This document shows, piece by piece, positions 1 through 6,729 of a stretch of DNA of 9,308 bases. Position numbers and translations under genes: made by a program. The stretch is from Planctomicrobium piriforme (GTDB taxonomy: Bacteria; Planctomycetota; Planctomycetia; Pirellulales; PNKZ01), in contig CAMCTH010000144.1 of assembly GCA_945877965.1 (NCBI GenBank), positions 1 to 9,308 of the forward strand, given 5' to 3'. The first letter of the stretch is position 1. The number at the start of each line of letters is the position of its first letter. Under the pieces are notes generated by a model that was not told where the DNA came from, searched no databases, and was given only the letters and a program-made list of their open reading frames with translations.

Positions 1-2
1 AA

Positions 3-344
3 GGCCTGCTCGCCGGCAAGCTCTGGAGGAATCATCAGTTCGACCCGCGCGACGGACGCGCGAAGTACCCGATGTTCGTCGGCGAAGAATGGACGAAGTC
101 GCAAGACTTTCTCGACGAGCTTCGCCCGATCGCCGCCGCGGCGAAACGAACCGTCGCCGAGTTGGCGATCGCGTGGGTCATCTCGCGACCGGGCATCACG
201 ACCGCACTCGTCGGCGCGAAACGCCCCGACCAAATCCGCGAAAACGCCCCAGCCGCAACCTGGCAACTCAGCGACGCCGAAAAGTCCGCGATCGAAGCCG
301 CTTTCCAACGCCGCGGCCCGGCTGCCTCACGCGGCCCGGTTTAA
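3..344 (+). CDS. Aldo/keto reductase, C-terminal part (cut by left window edge)
   Basis: The frame is open from base 3 to a TAA at 342-344, giving the last 113 residues. Aldo/keto reductases are NADPH-dependent oxidoreductases with a TIM-barrel fold, normally about 280-340 residues, so roughly two thirds of the protein lies left of the window. The fragment begins with GLLAGK, the usual segment after the middle barrel strands. It continues with a helix (TVAELAIAWVISRPGITTALVGAKRPDQIREN) that matches the family's C-terminal cofactor-binding region: the pattern LAIAW, then a Pro-Gly, then a G-A-K/R-R-x-x-Q-x-x-E-N stretch. The ATG at 72 is internal and not a start, because homology-like sequence runs upstream of it. 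The protein ends with a short Arg/Pro/Ala tail. Substrate cannot be inferred. The next gene follows on the same strand after 25 bp and might share its transcript. Confidence 0.88.
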   Translation, partial: GLLAGKLWRNHQFDPRDGRAKYPMFVGEEWTKSQDFLDELRPIAAAAKRTVAELAIAWVISRPGITTALVGAKRPDQIRENAPAATWQLSDAEKSAIEAAFQRRGPAASRGPV

Positions 345-369
345 GCATTTAAAATTGAACTTGATATTC

Positions 370-804
370 ATGATTAATTCTGAGACGAGAAAATACATCG
401 ATACCCTGTCCGACGACGCACTTGTCGCCTATGTAGTGGCAGGGACAGAGTCCTATCAGCAAGACGCGATCGAATACGCTGCACAGGTACTCAATGCTCG
501 TAATCTCCCTACAGAACGGCGATCTGATCTAGAGACGATCGCACGTTCGACCGCCGCAAAAAAGGAAGCTTACCGACAAGAAGGACTCGGTGCTTTTGGG
601 AAAGCGGTTTCGTTCCTCGGAGGACTAAGCGTCTTCGGATTTGTGTTGATCTTTGCCGCGGCTGGAATTCGTTATCGCTTGCACGGCAGAACTGGAAAGA
701 TCGAAGACATGTGGCGGTACTATTTTCGCGGTCTAACAATTCCCTTAGCGCTCGGCATGATTCAACTAGTACTGGTACTAATTGCATACTTTGCACGACA
801 CTAA
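370..804 (+). CDS. Small two-helix inner-membrane protein of unknown function
   Basis: This is a 144-residue protein. I chose the ATG at 370. A TTG in the same frame at 355 would add five residues but lies only 10 bp after the previous stop, and neither start has a clear ribosome site. The first 70 residues are soluble and helical. Residues 11-50 follow a pattern that I recognise from N-termini of many uncharacterised bacterial membrane proteins: a Leu-Ser-Asp-(Asp/Glu)-x-Leu turn, then Tyr-x-x-(Asp/Glu)-Ala-x-x-x-Ala-x-x-x-Leu-x-x-Arg. Residues 51-75 are charged and may be coiled. Two hydrophobic stretches at about 80-100 and 121-141 should span the membrane, joined by a basic loop (RYRLHGRTGK). 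No catalytic motif is visible. The gene lies 25 bp after the aldo/keto reductase and ends 23 bp from the convergent DUF1501 gene. Its base composition (about 50% GC by eye) is lower than in the genes to its right. Confidence 0.75.
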   Translation: MINSETRKYIDTLSDDALVAYVVAGTESYQQDAIEYAAQVLNARNLPTERRSDLETIARSTAAKKEAYRQEGLGAFGKAVSFLGGLSVFGFVLIFAAAGIRYRLHGRTGKIEDMWRYYFRGLTIPLALGMIQLVLVLIAYFARH

Positions 805-827
805 CTGACAACCAATGAATTGAATGG

Positions 828-2306
828 TCATGTCACCCGTTCCGGATGCGTCAATATCTCTTTGACCACGCGGCACGGTTGGCTGTCGATCAGTGAACCC
901 TCGCCGTTCGGGCGGCGGAAGGCGAGTTCTTGGTGATCGATGCCGAACAAGTGCAGCAGCGTCGCGTGATAGTCGCTGTGCGTCACGACGTTGTCGACTG
1001 CCTTGTGGCCGAACTCGTCGGTCGCGCCGTGAACGTGCCCGGCCTTGAGACCGCCGCCGGCCATCCAGATTGAAAAACCGTGCGTGTTGTGATCGCGACC
1101 GACGGCCGTCGCCGCGCGCTGCACGGTCGGCAGGCGTCCCATTTCGCCGCCCCATTGCACGAGCGTCGTGTCCAACATGCCGCGCGCCTTCAGGTCTTGA
1201 ATCAGCGCCGCAGCCGGTTGATCGACCGCCTTACAACGCTCCGGCAGGCCGGCCAGGATGCGCGAGTGGTTGTCCCACATTTGATTCGCGCTGCAAATCT
1301 GTACGAACCGCACGCCGCGCTCGACTAACCGTCGCGCGATCAACGCCCGCGTGCCGTAGTCGCGGGTCAACGGTTGATCGATGCCGTATAACTTGTGCGT
1401 TGCGGCCGTCTCGCGCGAGATATCAAGAGCTTCTTTCGCCGCCAACTGCATCTTCGCGGCCAGTTCATAGCCCGCGATCCGCGCCGAGAGATCGTGCTCA
1501 CCCGGTCGCTGGGCCAAGTGTTCGCGATTCAACTGATCGAGGTACGACAAGAAGTTCTGCTGCGGCTTACCTTGCAAATGCGGAGGCGGATCGAGGTTCA
1601 AGATCCGCGGCTCGCGCGGACGAATGACCGTCCCTTGAAACAGCGACGGCAAGAAACCATTGGCCCAATTGTTCACGCCATCGACCGGCAGCGAAGCGGG
1701 ATCAGTGAGCACCAAGTAAGCCGGCAATTCGCGACTCTCGGTCCCTAGACCGTACGCAACCCATGAGCCGAGCGAAGGCCGACCCGGCAAAATGCCGCCG
1801 CAGTTCAGCGCACGAATCCCCTGCACATGGTTATTCACGCCGCTCTTCATCGAGCGGACCAGTGTGATGTCGTCGGCCACGTTGCCGAGGTGCGGCAGCA
1901 GTTCGCTCAGTTCCATGCCGCACTGACCGTGCTTCGAGAACTTCCAAGGCGACTTCATCAGCGTGCCGTCGGTCTGCGCCGGGCTATCGTACTTGATGTC
2001 GTCGCCGGGAATTTTTTTTCCGTCCCATTTGTCGAGCACCGGCTTGGGCTCGAACAGATCCATGTGGCTCGGCCCGCCCTGCATGAAGAACGAGATCATG
2101 GCTCGCGCTTGCGGCGGATGCTGCGTCGGCTTCGGCAGCACGTCGAACGTAGGCCGTTCGAGATCGGGCTTCTCGCCGGCCGCAAAGGCGCGGCTGCCGA
2201 GCACGCCGTCGTCCTTCATCAGGCAAGCGAGCGCAACGCCGCCGAGCCCCATCGCCTGCGAAGCGAGAAAGTGACGACGCGAAGCGGTGATTGTTTGGTC
2301 GTTCAT
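828..2306 (-). CDS. DUF1501 family protein, Tat-exported, sulfatase/alkaline-phosphatase-like fold
   Basis: This is a 492-residue protein with the length and motif order of DUF1501 (PF07394), which is related to the alkaline phosphatase/sulfatase superfamily. The N-terminus has a twin-arginine signal: SRRHFL with R10-R11, then a hydrophobic stretch at 15-30, so export in folded form by Tat is expected. Family landmarks are visible in order: FFMQGGPSHMDLFEPKP (73-89), the NNH near 158-160, WDNH (344-347, usually W-D-x-H), GGEMGRLP (386-393, usually GGEFGRTP), GRDHNTHGFS (403-412) and DYHATLLHLFGID (445-457). The Asp and His residues in these blocks are the likely metal ligands by analogy with the fold, but this is inference; the family has no firmly established substrate. 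The gene lies downstream of the cytochrome-DUF1553 gene on the same strand, the usual planctomycete pair, separated by 178 bp that contain a palindromic repeat. The start at 2306 is supported by the signal directly after it. Confidence 0.95.
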   Translation of the reverse strand: MNDQTITASRRHFLASQAMGLGGVALACLMKDDGVLGSRAFAAGEKPDLERPTFDVLPKPTQHPPQARAMISFFMQGGPSHMDLFEPKPVLDKWDGKKIPGDDIKYDSPAQTDGTLMKSPWKFSKHGQCGMELSELLPHLGNVADDITLVRSMKSGVNNHVQGIRALNCGGILPGRPSLGSWVAYGLGTESRELPAYLVLTDPASLPVDGVNNWANGFLPSLFQGTVIRPREPRILNLDPPPHLQGKPQQNFLSYLDQLNREHLAQRPGEHDLSARIAGYELAAKMQLAAKEALDISRETAATHKLYGIDQPLTRDYGTRALIARRLVERGVRFVQICSANQMWDNHSRILAGLPERCKAVDQPAAALIQDLKARGMLDTTLVQWGGEMGRLPTVQRAATAVGRDHNTHGFSIWMAGGGLKAGHVHGATDEFGHKAVDNVVTHSDYHATLLHLFGIDHQELAFRRPNGEGSLIDSQPCRVVKEILTHPERVT

Positions 2307-2332
2307 TATTTCAAACTCTGAGAGATCGGATT

Positions 2333-2477
2333 CGTCCGCAGATTACGCAGATTTCACAGATTTGAAGGTGAGAATCAGAGCTTCACTATTTGCGATCTGA
2401 AATCTCAAATCTCAAACAACTTATTTCTAATTCTGACTCTCTCTTCCCATCTGCGAAATCGGCGCAATCTGCGGACG
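2333..2477. repeat. Palindromic intergenic repeat with 9-bp substructure (MITE/REP-like)
   Basis: This is an imperfect inverted repeat between the two genes of the DUF1553/DUF1501 pair. The arms are 2333-2361 and 2449-2477, identical at 26 of 29 positions when one is reverse-complemented. Each arm is built of three 9-bp units: in the left arm CCGCAGATT, ACGCAGATT and TCACAGATT. The foldback continues inward with gaps (GAAG at 2364-2367 against CTTC at 2443-2446; a TCAGA block near 2375-2379 against TCTGA near 2432-2436). The centre contains a 7-bp tandem (AAATCTC at 2400-2406 and 2407-2413). No reading frame is present. I recall similar CGCAGATT-type repeats scattered through planctomycete and other environmental genomes, but this is memory and not a search. 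It could be a mobile non-autonomous element or an RNA-level element in the operon transcript. Confidence 0.75.
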
Positions 2478-2484
2478 CCTGTAT

Positions 2485-5172
2485 TTAGTCGATGTACAAA
2501 AACGCATTCGCACTCAGCAGCGACTGGCAAAACGATGCGAGTCCGAGCAACTCCGGAGTCGGCGGCACCGGCGGCGGCGTCTTCGGTGCAGGTGCGTTCG
2601 CCGCCGGTTTCGGCGTCGGATTCTTCTTCGCAGCCTCATCAAAGACGGCGATTTGCGTCGTGACGAACTGGCTCGCGGCGGCGACTTGTTCGTTGCTCGG
2701 ATCGACTCCGAACGCCGACTGCCAGGCGAGGCGAACTTGTTTCGCGCGATCCTGGCCGGCTTCTTTCGCCACGCGGGCTGCGAAAACCTCGGATTGCTTC
2801 GTCACGAAATCGCTGTTCATCAGCAGCAGCGATTGGGGCGTGACGGTCGAACTCGTGCGGCACTCGCAATTCGGCGTCATTTCCGGAGCGTCGAACGTTT
2901 CCAACATGCCGAGCGGCAGCGAGCGGCGAGCTTGAATGTAAACACTGCGGCGAAACGCTTCGTCGCCGACGGAACCGATCGGCGACAAAAATCGGCCCGC
3001 CCCGTCGCGCGTGTCGATGCCGAGAATGACTTGCCCCGTCTCGTTCGGCGTGACCGGCACGGCCGGCCCGAACTGCTTGCGATTCAGATTGCCCGCAACC
3101 GCCAGGACCGCATCGCGCAACGTCTCGGCCTCGAGTCGTCGCACCGACATTCGGCCCAGCAGCACATTGTCGGGATCGACGGCGTCGAGCGCATCCGTCC
3201 GCCGCGACGACTGCCGATACGCGGTCGACATCAGCACCTGCTTGTGAAACGGCTTGAGTCGCCAATCGTTCCGCATGAAATCGTCGGCCAGCCAGTCGAG
3301 CAACTCCGGATGCGACGGCTTCTCGCCGAGGAACCCAAAATCACCGGGCGTGCTCACGATGCCTCGCCCAAAATGATGCAGCCAGAAGCGATTCACCAAC
3401 ACCCGAGCGACCAGCGGATGCTTGCCGCTCGTTAGATGCTGGGCATAGGTCAGCCGTCGCCCGGTCGTCGGCAGCTTCGGATCGTCGACCGGCACCGGCT
3501 CGGCCGCGAACGACGTGAGAATCGTCAACTCGGCCGGTTTCACTTCGTCGCGCGGCTGCGTGTGGTCGCCGCGATAGAACAACTTCGTGACGGCATTCTT
3601 GCCCGGCACTTCGGTCAGCGCGTGAATGAACTCTTCGGGCGGTGCGATCTTAGAACGATCCGATTTGAGCTTCGCTAAAACGACGTCATGCTTTTCGATC
3701 GTCTCGGCGTAGCGTTTCGGATCGTGTTTCTTCACCGCCTCGGGCGTGTACGTCAGGGCTGGGTATTTTTTGTAGACGTCGGCCTGCTCCATCGTCCGTC
3801 GCGTCGGCTGGATCGTGCGCCCCTTGCGGGCCGTCGCTTGCAGTTCTTTCGGCAGCTTGGCGAGTTCGAGCTCAAACACCTCGTCGATCAATTTCTGATT
3901 CGCCGCGTTGCGTTCGAGTTGGATCTTGGCGATCGCCGCGTCGGCCGCTTTGATCTGCTTGTTTTGCTCGGCCGTGCGGTTCGAGATGAGTCGCGATTGC
4001 GATTGCCGCCAGGCGAGCGGATCGTACGCCGGTTCGAACAGCGCGCGGAAGGCGTAATAGTCGGCCTGCGGAATCGGGTCGTAGCGGTGACTGTGACATT
4101 GCGCGCAACCGACCGACAGGCCGAGCAGCGAGGTCGACACGATCTTGACCGTTTCAACCAGCACATCGTTGCGAGCCAGCGGCTGATCAACCGAAGTATC
4201 GCTCGTGCCGTCGGGTCCCATCCGCAAAAAGCCGGTCGCAATCAAGCGATCCAACTCGGCGCCGGTCTTGCCGTTGTAAGGGAGGGAGACCAATTCATCG
4301 CCGGCCAACTGCTCGACGATGAACTCGTTCCAAGGTTTGTCGTCGTTGAACGAGCGAATCACATAGTCGCGATACTTGTACACATGCTTGCGAACGGGGT
4401 CGAGCGGCGTGTAGCCGTCGCTATCGGCATAGCCTGCGACGTCCAACCAGTGCCGACCCCAGCGCTCGCCGTAATGCGGCGAGGCGAGCAGCTTGTCGAC
4501 CAGTTTTTCGTAAGCCTGCGGCGATTTGTCCTTCACGAACGCTGCGACTTCGGCCGGCGTCGGCGGGAGGCCGAGCAGATCGAAGTACAAGCGGCGAATG
4601 AGCGTCGCGGCGTCGGCCTGCAGCGAGAAGCCGAGGTTTTTCTGTTCGAGTTCGGCCAACAAAAAGGCGTCGATCGGCGTCGCGACCCGCGCGGCGTCGC
4701 GGACTTTCGGCAGCGGCGGGCGAACGATCGGCTGAAACGACCAGAAGGCGCGATCGTCGTCGGTGATTTCGGAGATCGTCTCCGGTTCGGGCTTGAGCGT
4801 CTTGGCCCCTTGGTCGATCCAACGAGCGATCGTCGCAATCTCGGTCGGGCTCAGCTTCTTTTCGCCCGGCGGCATTTCTTGCGATTCGATCCGCTCAAAC
4901 AGGAAGCTCTTTTTGTGATCACCGGCCGTGAACGCCGGGCCCGATTCGCCCCCTTTGCTCAGCAACCGCACCAAACGGACGTCGAGCCCGCCTTGCACAT
5001 CGCCCGCCTCGCCGTGGCAATGAAAGCAATGGGCCTTAAAAATCGGCCGCACGTGCGTCTCGAAAACAATCGGCCCTTCGAGCGCAGCCGGTTTCTTGGC
5101 CGACGCACTATTCGGGGCGAGTAACAGTGCGGCCGCAAACAACAGCAGGGAATACGACGTAGCACGAAGCAT
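2485..5172 (-). CDS. Secreted cytochrome c / DUF1549 / DUF1553 protein (PSCyt1-PSCyt2-PSD1 architecture)
   Basis: This is an 895-residue protein from the ATG at 5172. I chose this start because it opens directly into a signal peptide (residues 1-25, ending SASA). The frame is open further to an ATG at 5511, but that extension is Arg-rich, unlike any export signal, and overlaps the divergent gene. Domains: a planctomycete cytochrome c domain at about 37-125, with heme site CFHCH (49-53) and a possible Met ligand in EMPPGEKKL (99-107); DUF1549 at about 165-375, with LYFDLLGLPPTP and GERWGRHWLDVAGYADSDG, ending in a second CxxCH (CAQCH, 356-360); a charged, probably coiled insert at 400-515; and DUF1553 at about 573-840, with ARVLVNRFWLHHFGRGIV, GEKPSHPELLDWLA and LMSTAYRQSS. 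A Pro/Ala-rich linker (850-873) precedes the usual final motif ALLSxNxFLYxD-like (884-895). Extracytoplasmic electron transfer is likely; the substrate is unknown. It probably forms an operon with the DUF1501 gene downstream. Confidence 0.95.
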   Translation of the reverse strand: MLRATSYSLLLFAAALLLAPNSASAKKPAALEGPIVFETHVRPIFKAHCFHCHGEAGDVQGGLDVRLVRLLSKGGESGPAFTAGDHKKSFLFERIESQEMPPGEKKLSPTEIATIARWIDQGAKTLKPEPETISEITDDDRAFWSFQPIVRPPLPKVRDAARVATPIDAFLLAELEQKNLGFSLQADAATLIRRLYFDLLGLPPTPAEVAAFVKDKSPQAYEKLVDKLLASPHYGERWGRHWLDVAGYADSDGYTPLDPVRKHVYKYRDYVIRSFNDDKPWNEFIVEQLAGDELVSLPYNGKTGAELDRLIATGFLRMGPDGTSDTSVDQPLARNDVLVETVKIVSTSLLGLSVGCAQCHSHRYDPIPQADYYAFRALFEPAYDPLAWRQSQSRLISNRTAEQNKQIKAADAAIAKIQLERNAANQKLIDEVFELELAKLPKELQATARKGRTIQPTRRTMEQADVYKKYPALTYTPEAVKKHDPKRYAETIEKHDVVLAKLKSDRSKIAPPEEFIHALTEVPGKNAVTKLFYRGDHTQPRDEVKPAELTILTSFAAEPVPVDDPKLPTTGRRLTYAQHLTSGKHPLVARVLVNRFWLHHFGRGIVSTPGDFGFLGEKPSHPELLDWLADDFMRNDWRLKPFHKQVLMSTAYRQSSRRTDALDAVDPDNVLLGRMSVRRLEAETLRDAVLAVAGNLNRKQFGPAVPVTPNETGQVILGIDTRDGAGRFLSPIGSVGDEAFRRSVYIQARRSLPLGMLETFDAPEMTPNCECRTSSTVTPQSLLLMNSDFVTKQSEVFAARVAKEAGQDRAKQVRLAWQSAFGVDPSNEQVAAASQFVTTQIAVFDEAAKKNPTPKPAANAPAPKTPPPVPPTPELLGLASFCQSLLSANAFLYID

Positions 5173-5242
5173 AGGCGTTGCGTCGATCGGTAAAGGCGGG
5201 AAGCAAACGGTCGGCGGGAAAACGATCGCGGGCAGTGAATTC

Positions 5243-5271
5243 ATTATCGTCACTTCGCGGCCGACCTGCAA
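5243..5271 (-). promoter_or_regulatory. Candidate sigma70-type promoter for the cytochrome-DUF1553 gene
   Basis: On the minus strand there is TTGCAG (5271-5266) as a weak -35 element, a 17-bp spacer, and GATAAT (5248-5243), one base from TATAAT, as -10. Transcription would start near 5236, leaving a leader of about 64 bases before the ATG at 5172. If correct, this excludes the longer frame starting at 5511 and the in-frame ATG at 5244. The -35 match is only three of six, so the call rests mainly on the -10 and the spacing. Confidence 0.35.
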
Positions 5272-5332
5272 TGCAATCCCTTGGGACGACCGCAGGTTAC
5301 GCCGATTGCGGACCATGGTTTTTGCAAGCCGT

Positions 5333-5360
5333 TTGACCCGCTTGAATCGTGAGCTATCTT
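5333..5360 (+). promoter_or_regulatory. Candidate sigma70-type promoter for the 5403 gene
   Basis: TTGACC (5333-5338, five of six to the consensus -35) is followed by a 16-bp spacer and TATCTT (5355-5360, four of six to the -10). The predicted start is near 5367, giving a leader of about 36 bases. The position fits the divergent arrangement of the two flanking genes. Confidence 0.45.
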
Positions 5361-5393
5361 TCCGGGGCACGCTACGTAAACCGGGTGCTCGAT

Positions 5394-5399
5394 GAGGGA
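5394..5399 (+). promoter_or_regulatory. Ribosome binding site for the 5403 gene
   Basis: GAGGGA, with its GAGG core 5 bases before the ATG at 5403, is the clearest Shine-Dalgarno sequence in the window. It decides the start: the same frame extends left to an ATG at 5349, but the codons between do not form a signal peptide and that ATG falls inside the candidate promoter. Confidence 0.6.
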
Positions 5400-5402
5400 T
5401 GT

Positions 5403-6170
5403 ATGAATCGTATCGAGCGTTCGGGTCGACGGATTTTGGGTTCGTGTCTGCTCGCAGCCGCCACATCGGCATCGTCGCTGCAAGCGGCCGAACCGGCCGT
5501 CGGAACCGCAAAAATATCGGGGCCTGCCGCGTCTTCTAGTGCCGCGGCTTCGGTCTCCGATCCGTTTACCGGAACACAGCCCATACCGACGCCGATCGTG
5601 ACTTACTCCGGTCGGTTGAGTGAGCCGACACCGGCAGCTCCGTCGGGACTTACGTCGCTGTCGCCGCCGAGCACAGCGCCATTTACGGCGCCATTCACGC
5701 CGCCGGTGACGAACATTCCGCCACCGACGCACGTCATCGGAGCCGGTCCGCTCGTTCCGGTGAATCTAGCGAATCCAACGCCGCCGAACTCGGCGACTTC
5801 GGACTCGACGATCGACTCGGCAAAGTCGGGTTTATCGCCGCTCACGTCGGATCGACCTGACGAATCGAAGCATAACAAGTCGGTTGCAACAGAATCGGCC
5901 GCGCTCACGCCGATTCGGCCGGCCACGATCTCACGCGACAGCGTGACTTCGCCGGACAATGCAACTTCATCGGAAAACGCGAAGCCACAAAGCTCGACGA
6001 AGGAAAAAGCCAAAACGGTCGCGGTGAAAAAATCGCCTGCGAAACCGAAGCCCGTCGAGAAACCGACGGAACAAATCGCGCCGGCCGTCAACTTTTCATT
6101 CCCGCAGCCGGTGATTCCGTTGGAATCGATGCTCCGCCGCTGGTTCAAGTGGCCGACGCAGCGCAGCTAG
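5403..6170 (+). CDS. Secreted Pro/Ser/Thr-rich low-complexity protein, unknown function
   Basis: This is a 255-residue protein that I do not recognise. Residues 1-12 are basic (MNRIERSGRRIL) and 13-28 hydrophobic, ending LQA-AEP, so a Sec signal peptidase I site near residue 28 is likely. C15 lies before the hydrophobic core rather than after it, so a lipoprotein is unlikely. The mature chain is nearly all Pro, Ser, Thr and Ala with scattered Asp/Glu and almost no aromatic residues to about 200, so it is probably disordered. Residues 200-225 switch to a Lys-rich Pro/Lys stretch (KEKAKTVAVKKSPAKPKP), and the chain ends with a more ordered, aromatic, basic segment (PLESMLRRWFKWPTQ). That final segment could bind a partner or the envelope, but this is inference. 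It is transcribed divergently from the cytochrome gene and converges on the PH-domain gene. Confidence 0.7.
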   Translation: MNRIERSGRRILGSCLLAAATSASSLQAAEPAVGTAKISGPAASSSAAASVSDPFTGTQPIPTPIVTYSGRLSEPTPAAPSGLTSLSPPSTAPFTAPFTPPVTNIPPPTHVIGAGPLVPVNLANPTPPNSATSDSTIDSAKSGLSPLTSDRPDESKHNKSVATESAALTPIRPATISRDSVTSPDNATSSENAKPQSSTKEKAKTVAVKKSPAKPKPVEKPTEQIAPAVNFSFPQPVIPLESMLRRWFKWPTQRS

Positions 6171-6184
6171 ATCGGCGATCGACT

Positions 6185-6221
6185 CTCACAAGATTTTTTT
6201 GTGAGCGAGATTTTTTCTCGC
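6185..6221. terminator. Two adjacent small hairpins between convergent genes (possible terminator)
   Basis: CTCACAA (6185-6191) pairs with TTGTGAG (6199-6205), and GCGAGA (6205-6210) pairs with TCTCGC (6216-6221); they share base 6205 at the junction. Both loops are T-rich on the plus strand. This lies 14 bp after the stop of the 5403 gene and 13 bp past the stop of the convergent PH-domain gene. The location suits a bidirectional terminator, but the T-runs sit in the loops and not after the stems, so it is not a textbook rho-independent terminator in either direction. Confidence 0.4.
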
Positions 6222-6234
6222 GGACCGACGCGAC

Positions 6235-6729
6235 TTACTTCGCCAGCGCCTTTTTGACGCCCGCGGCGCCGCGAGCCGCTTTCAAGCAAGTGTTGCGAAA
6301 ACCTTCGGGATGCGGCACGCCCGTGAGGCGGAAGGTTTCGACGTTGCCGTTGTAGAACACCAGATCGCCGCACGGGAACCACTCTTGGCCCGGCTGGACG
6401 ACGGTTTCGACTCGATCGAAGTTCGCGAGCGCGACTTCCTTGTCGACTTTCCCTTTGAGGCCGACTTCTTTGACGACCCGGCGATTCGTCAAACGATAGC
6501 GGACGCAGCTCCACGGCAAAATGTTGAGCGCGAAGATCAGCAGCGCCTGTGGGATGCTGGCCAAGGCGATCAGATTGCCGATCGTCAGAATATTGCCGAT
6601 GCCGGCGCGAATCGAATAGAGCCGACCGAGCGTCTGCCCAAACGGCGTGGCCCCCATCGAGGGCCAGGTCGTCATGATCGTGGTTTCAACGGCGGCCGGC
6701 GGGGAAACGCCGGTGATGGCTTGCGACAT
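6235..6729 (-). CDS. Bacterial PH-domain (bPH2-like) membrane protein
   Basis: This is a 164-residue protein from the ATG at 6729. The frame is open 19 codons upstream to an ATG at 6786, but MSQAITGVSPP matches the N-terminus I remember for planctomycete relatives, and a purine-rich GGGGA lies about 10 bases before this ATG. Residues 15-42 (ETTIMTTWPSMGATPFGQTLGRLYSIR) are a conserved lead-in. Residues 43-73 are a long hydrophobic segment, one or two membrane passes. From 76 on there is a bacterial PH-like domain, opened by the diagnostic YRLTNRRVV (78-86), then FDRVETVVQPGQEWFPCGDLVF (104-125) and a terminal helix with FRNTCLKAARG. Such domains occur in YdbT/YdbS-type membrane proteins of unclear role. 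Its neighbour upstream on the same strand ends 157 bp away. No catalytic residues are expected. Confidence 0.85.
   Translation of the reverse strand: MSQAITGVSPPAAVETTIMTTWPSMGATPFGQTLGRLYSIRAGIGNILTIGNLIALASIPQALLIFALNILPWSCVRYRLTNRRVVKEVGLKGKVDKEVALANFDRVETVVQPGQEWFPCGDLVFYNGNVETFRLTGVPHPEGFRNTCLKAARGAAGVKKALAK

Noticed and set aside
805..827. Possible terminator between the convergent genes at 804 and 828
   Set aside because: Only a four-base ACCA/TGGT pairing with an AT-rich middle is visible, too weak to call.
1070..2321. Several plus-strand open frames antisense to the DUF1501 gene
   Set aside because: They are compositionally biased shadows with no start signals or recognisable motifs. 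The minus-strand frame carries the complete DUF1501 motif series.
3688..5124. Long open frame of 478 codons on the plus strand, antisense to the cytochrome-DUF1553 gene
   Set aside because: It is an Arg/Val/Leu-rich product typical of the reverse complement of a GC-rich gene. The minus strand has clear domains, motifs and a signal peptide over the same bases.
5173..5511. N-terminal extension of the cytochrome-DUF1553 frame to the ATG at 5511
   Set aside because: The extension is Arg-rich and would bury the signal peptide at residue 114. It also overlaps the divergent gene and the candidate promoter.
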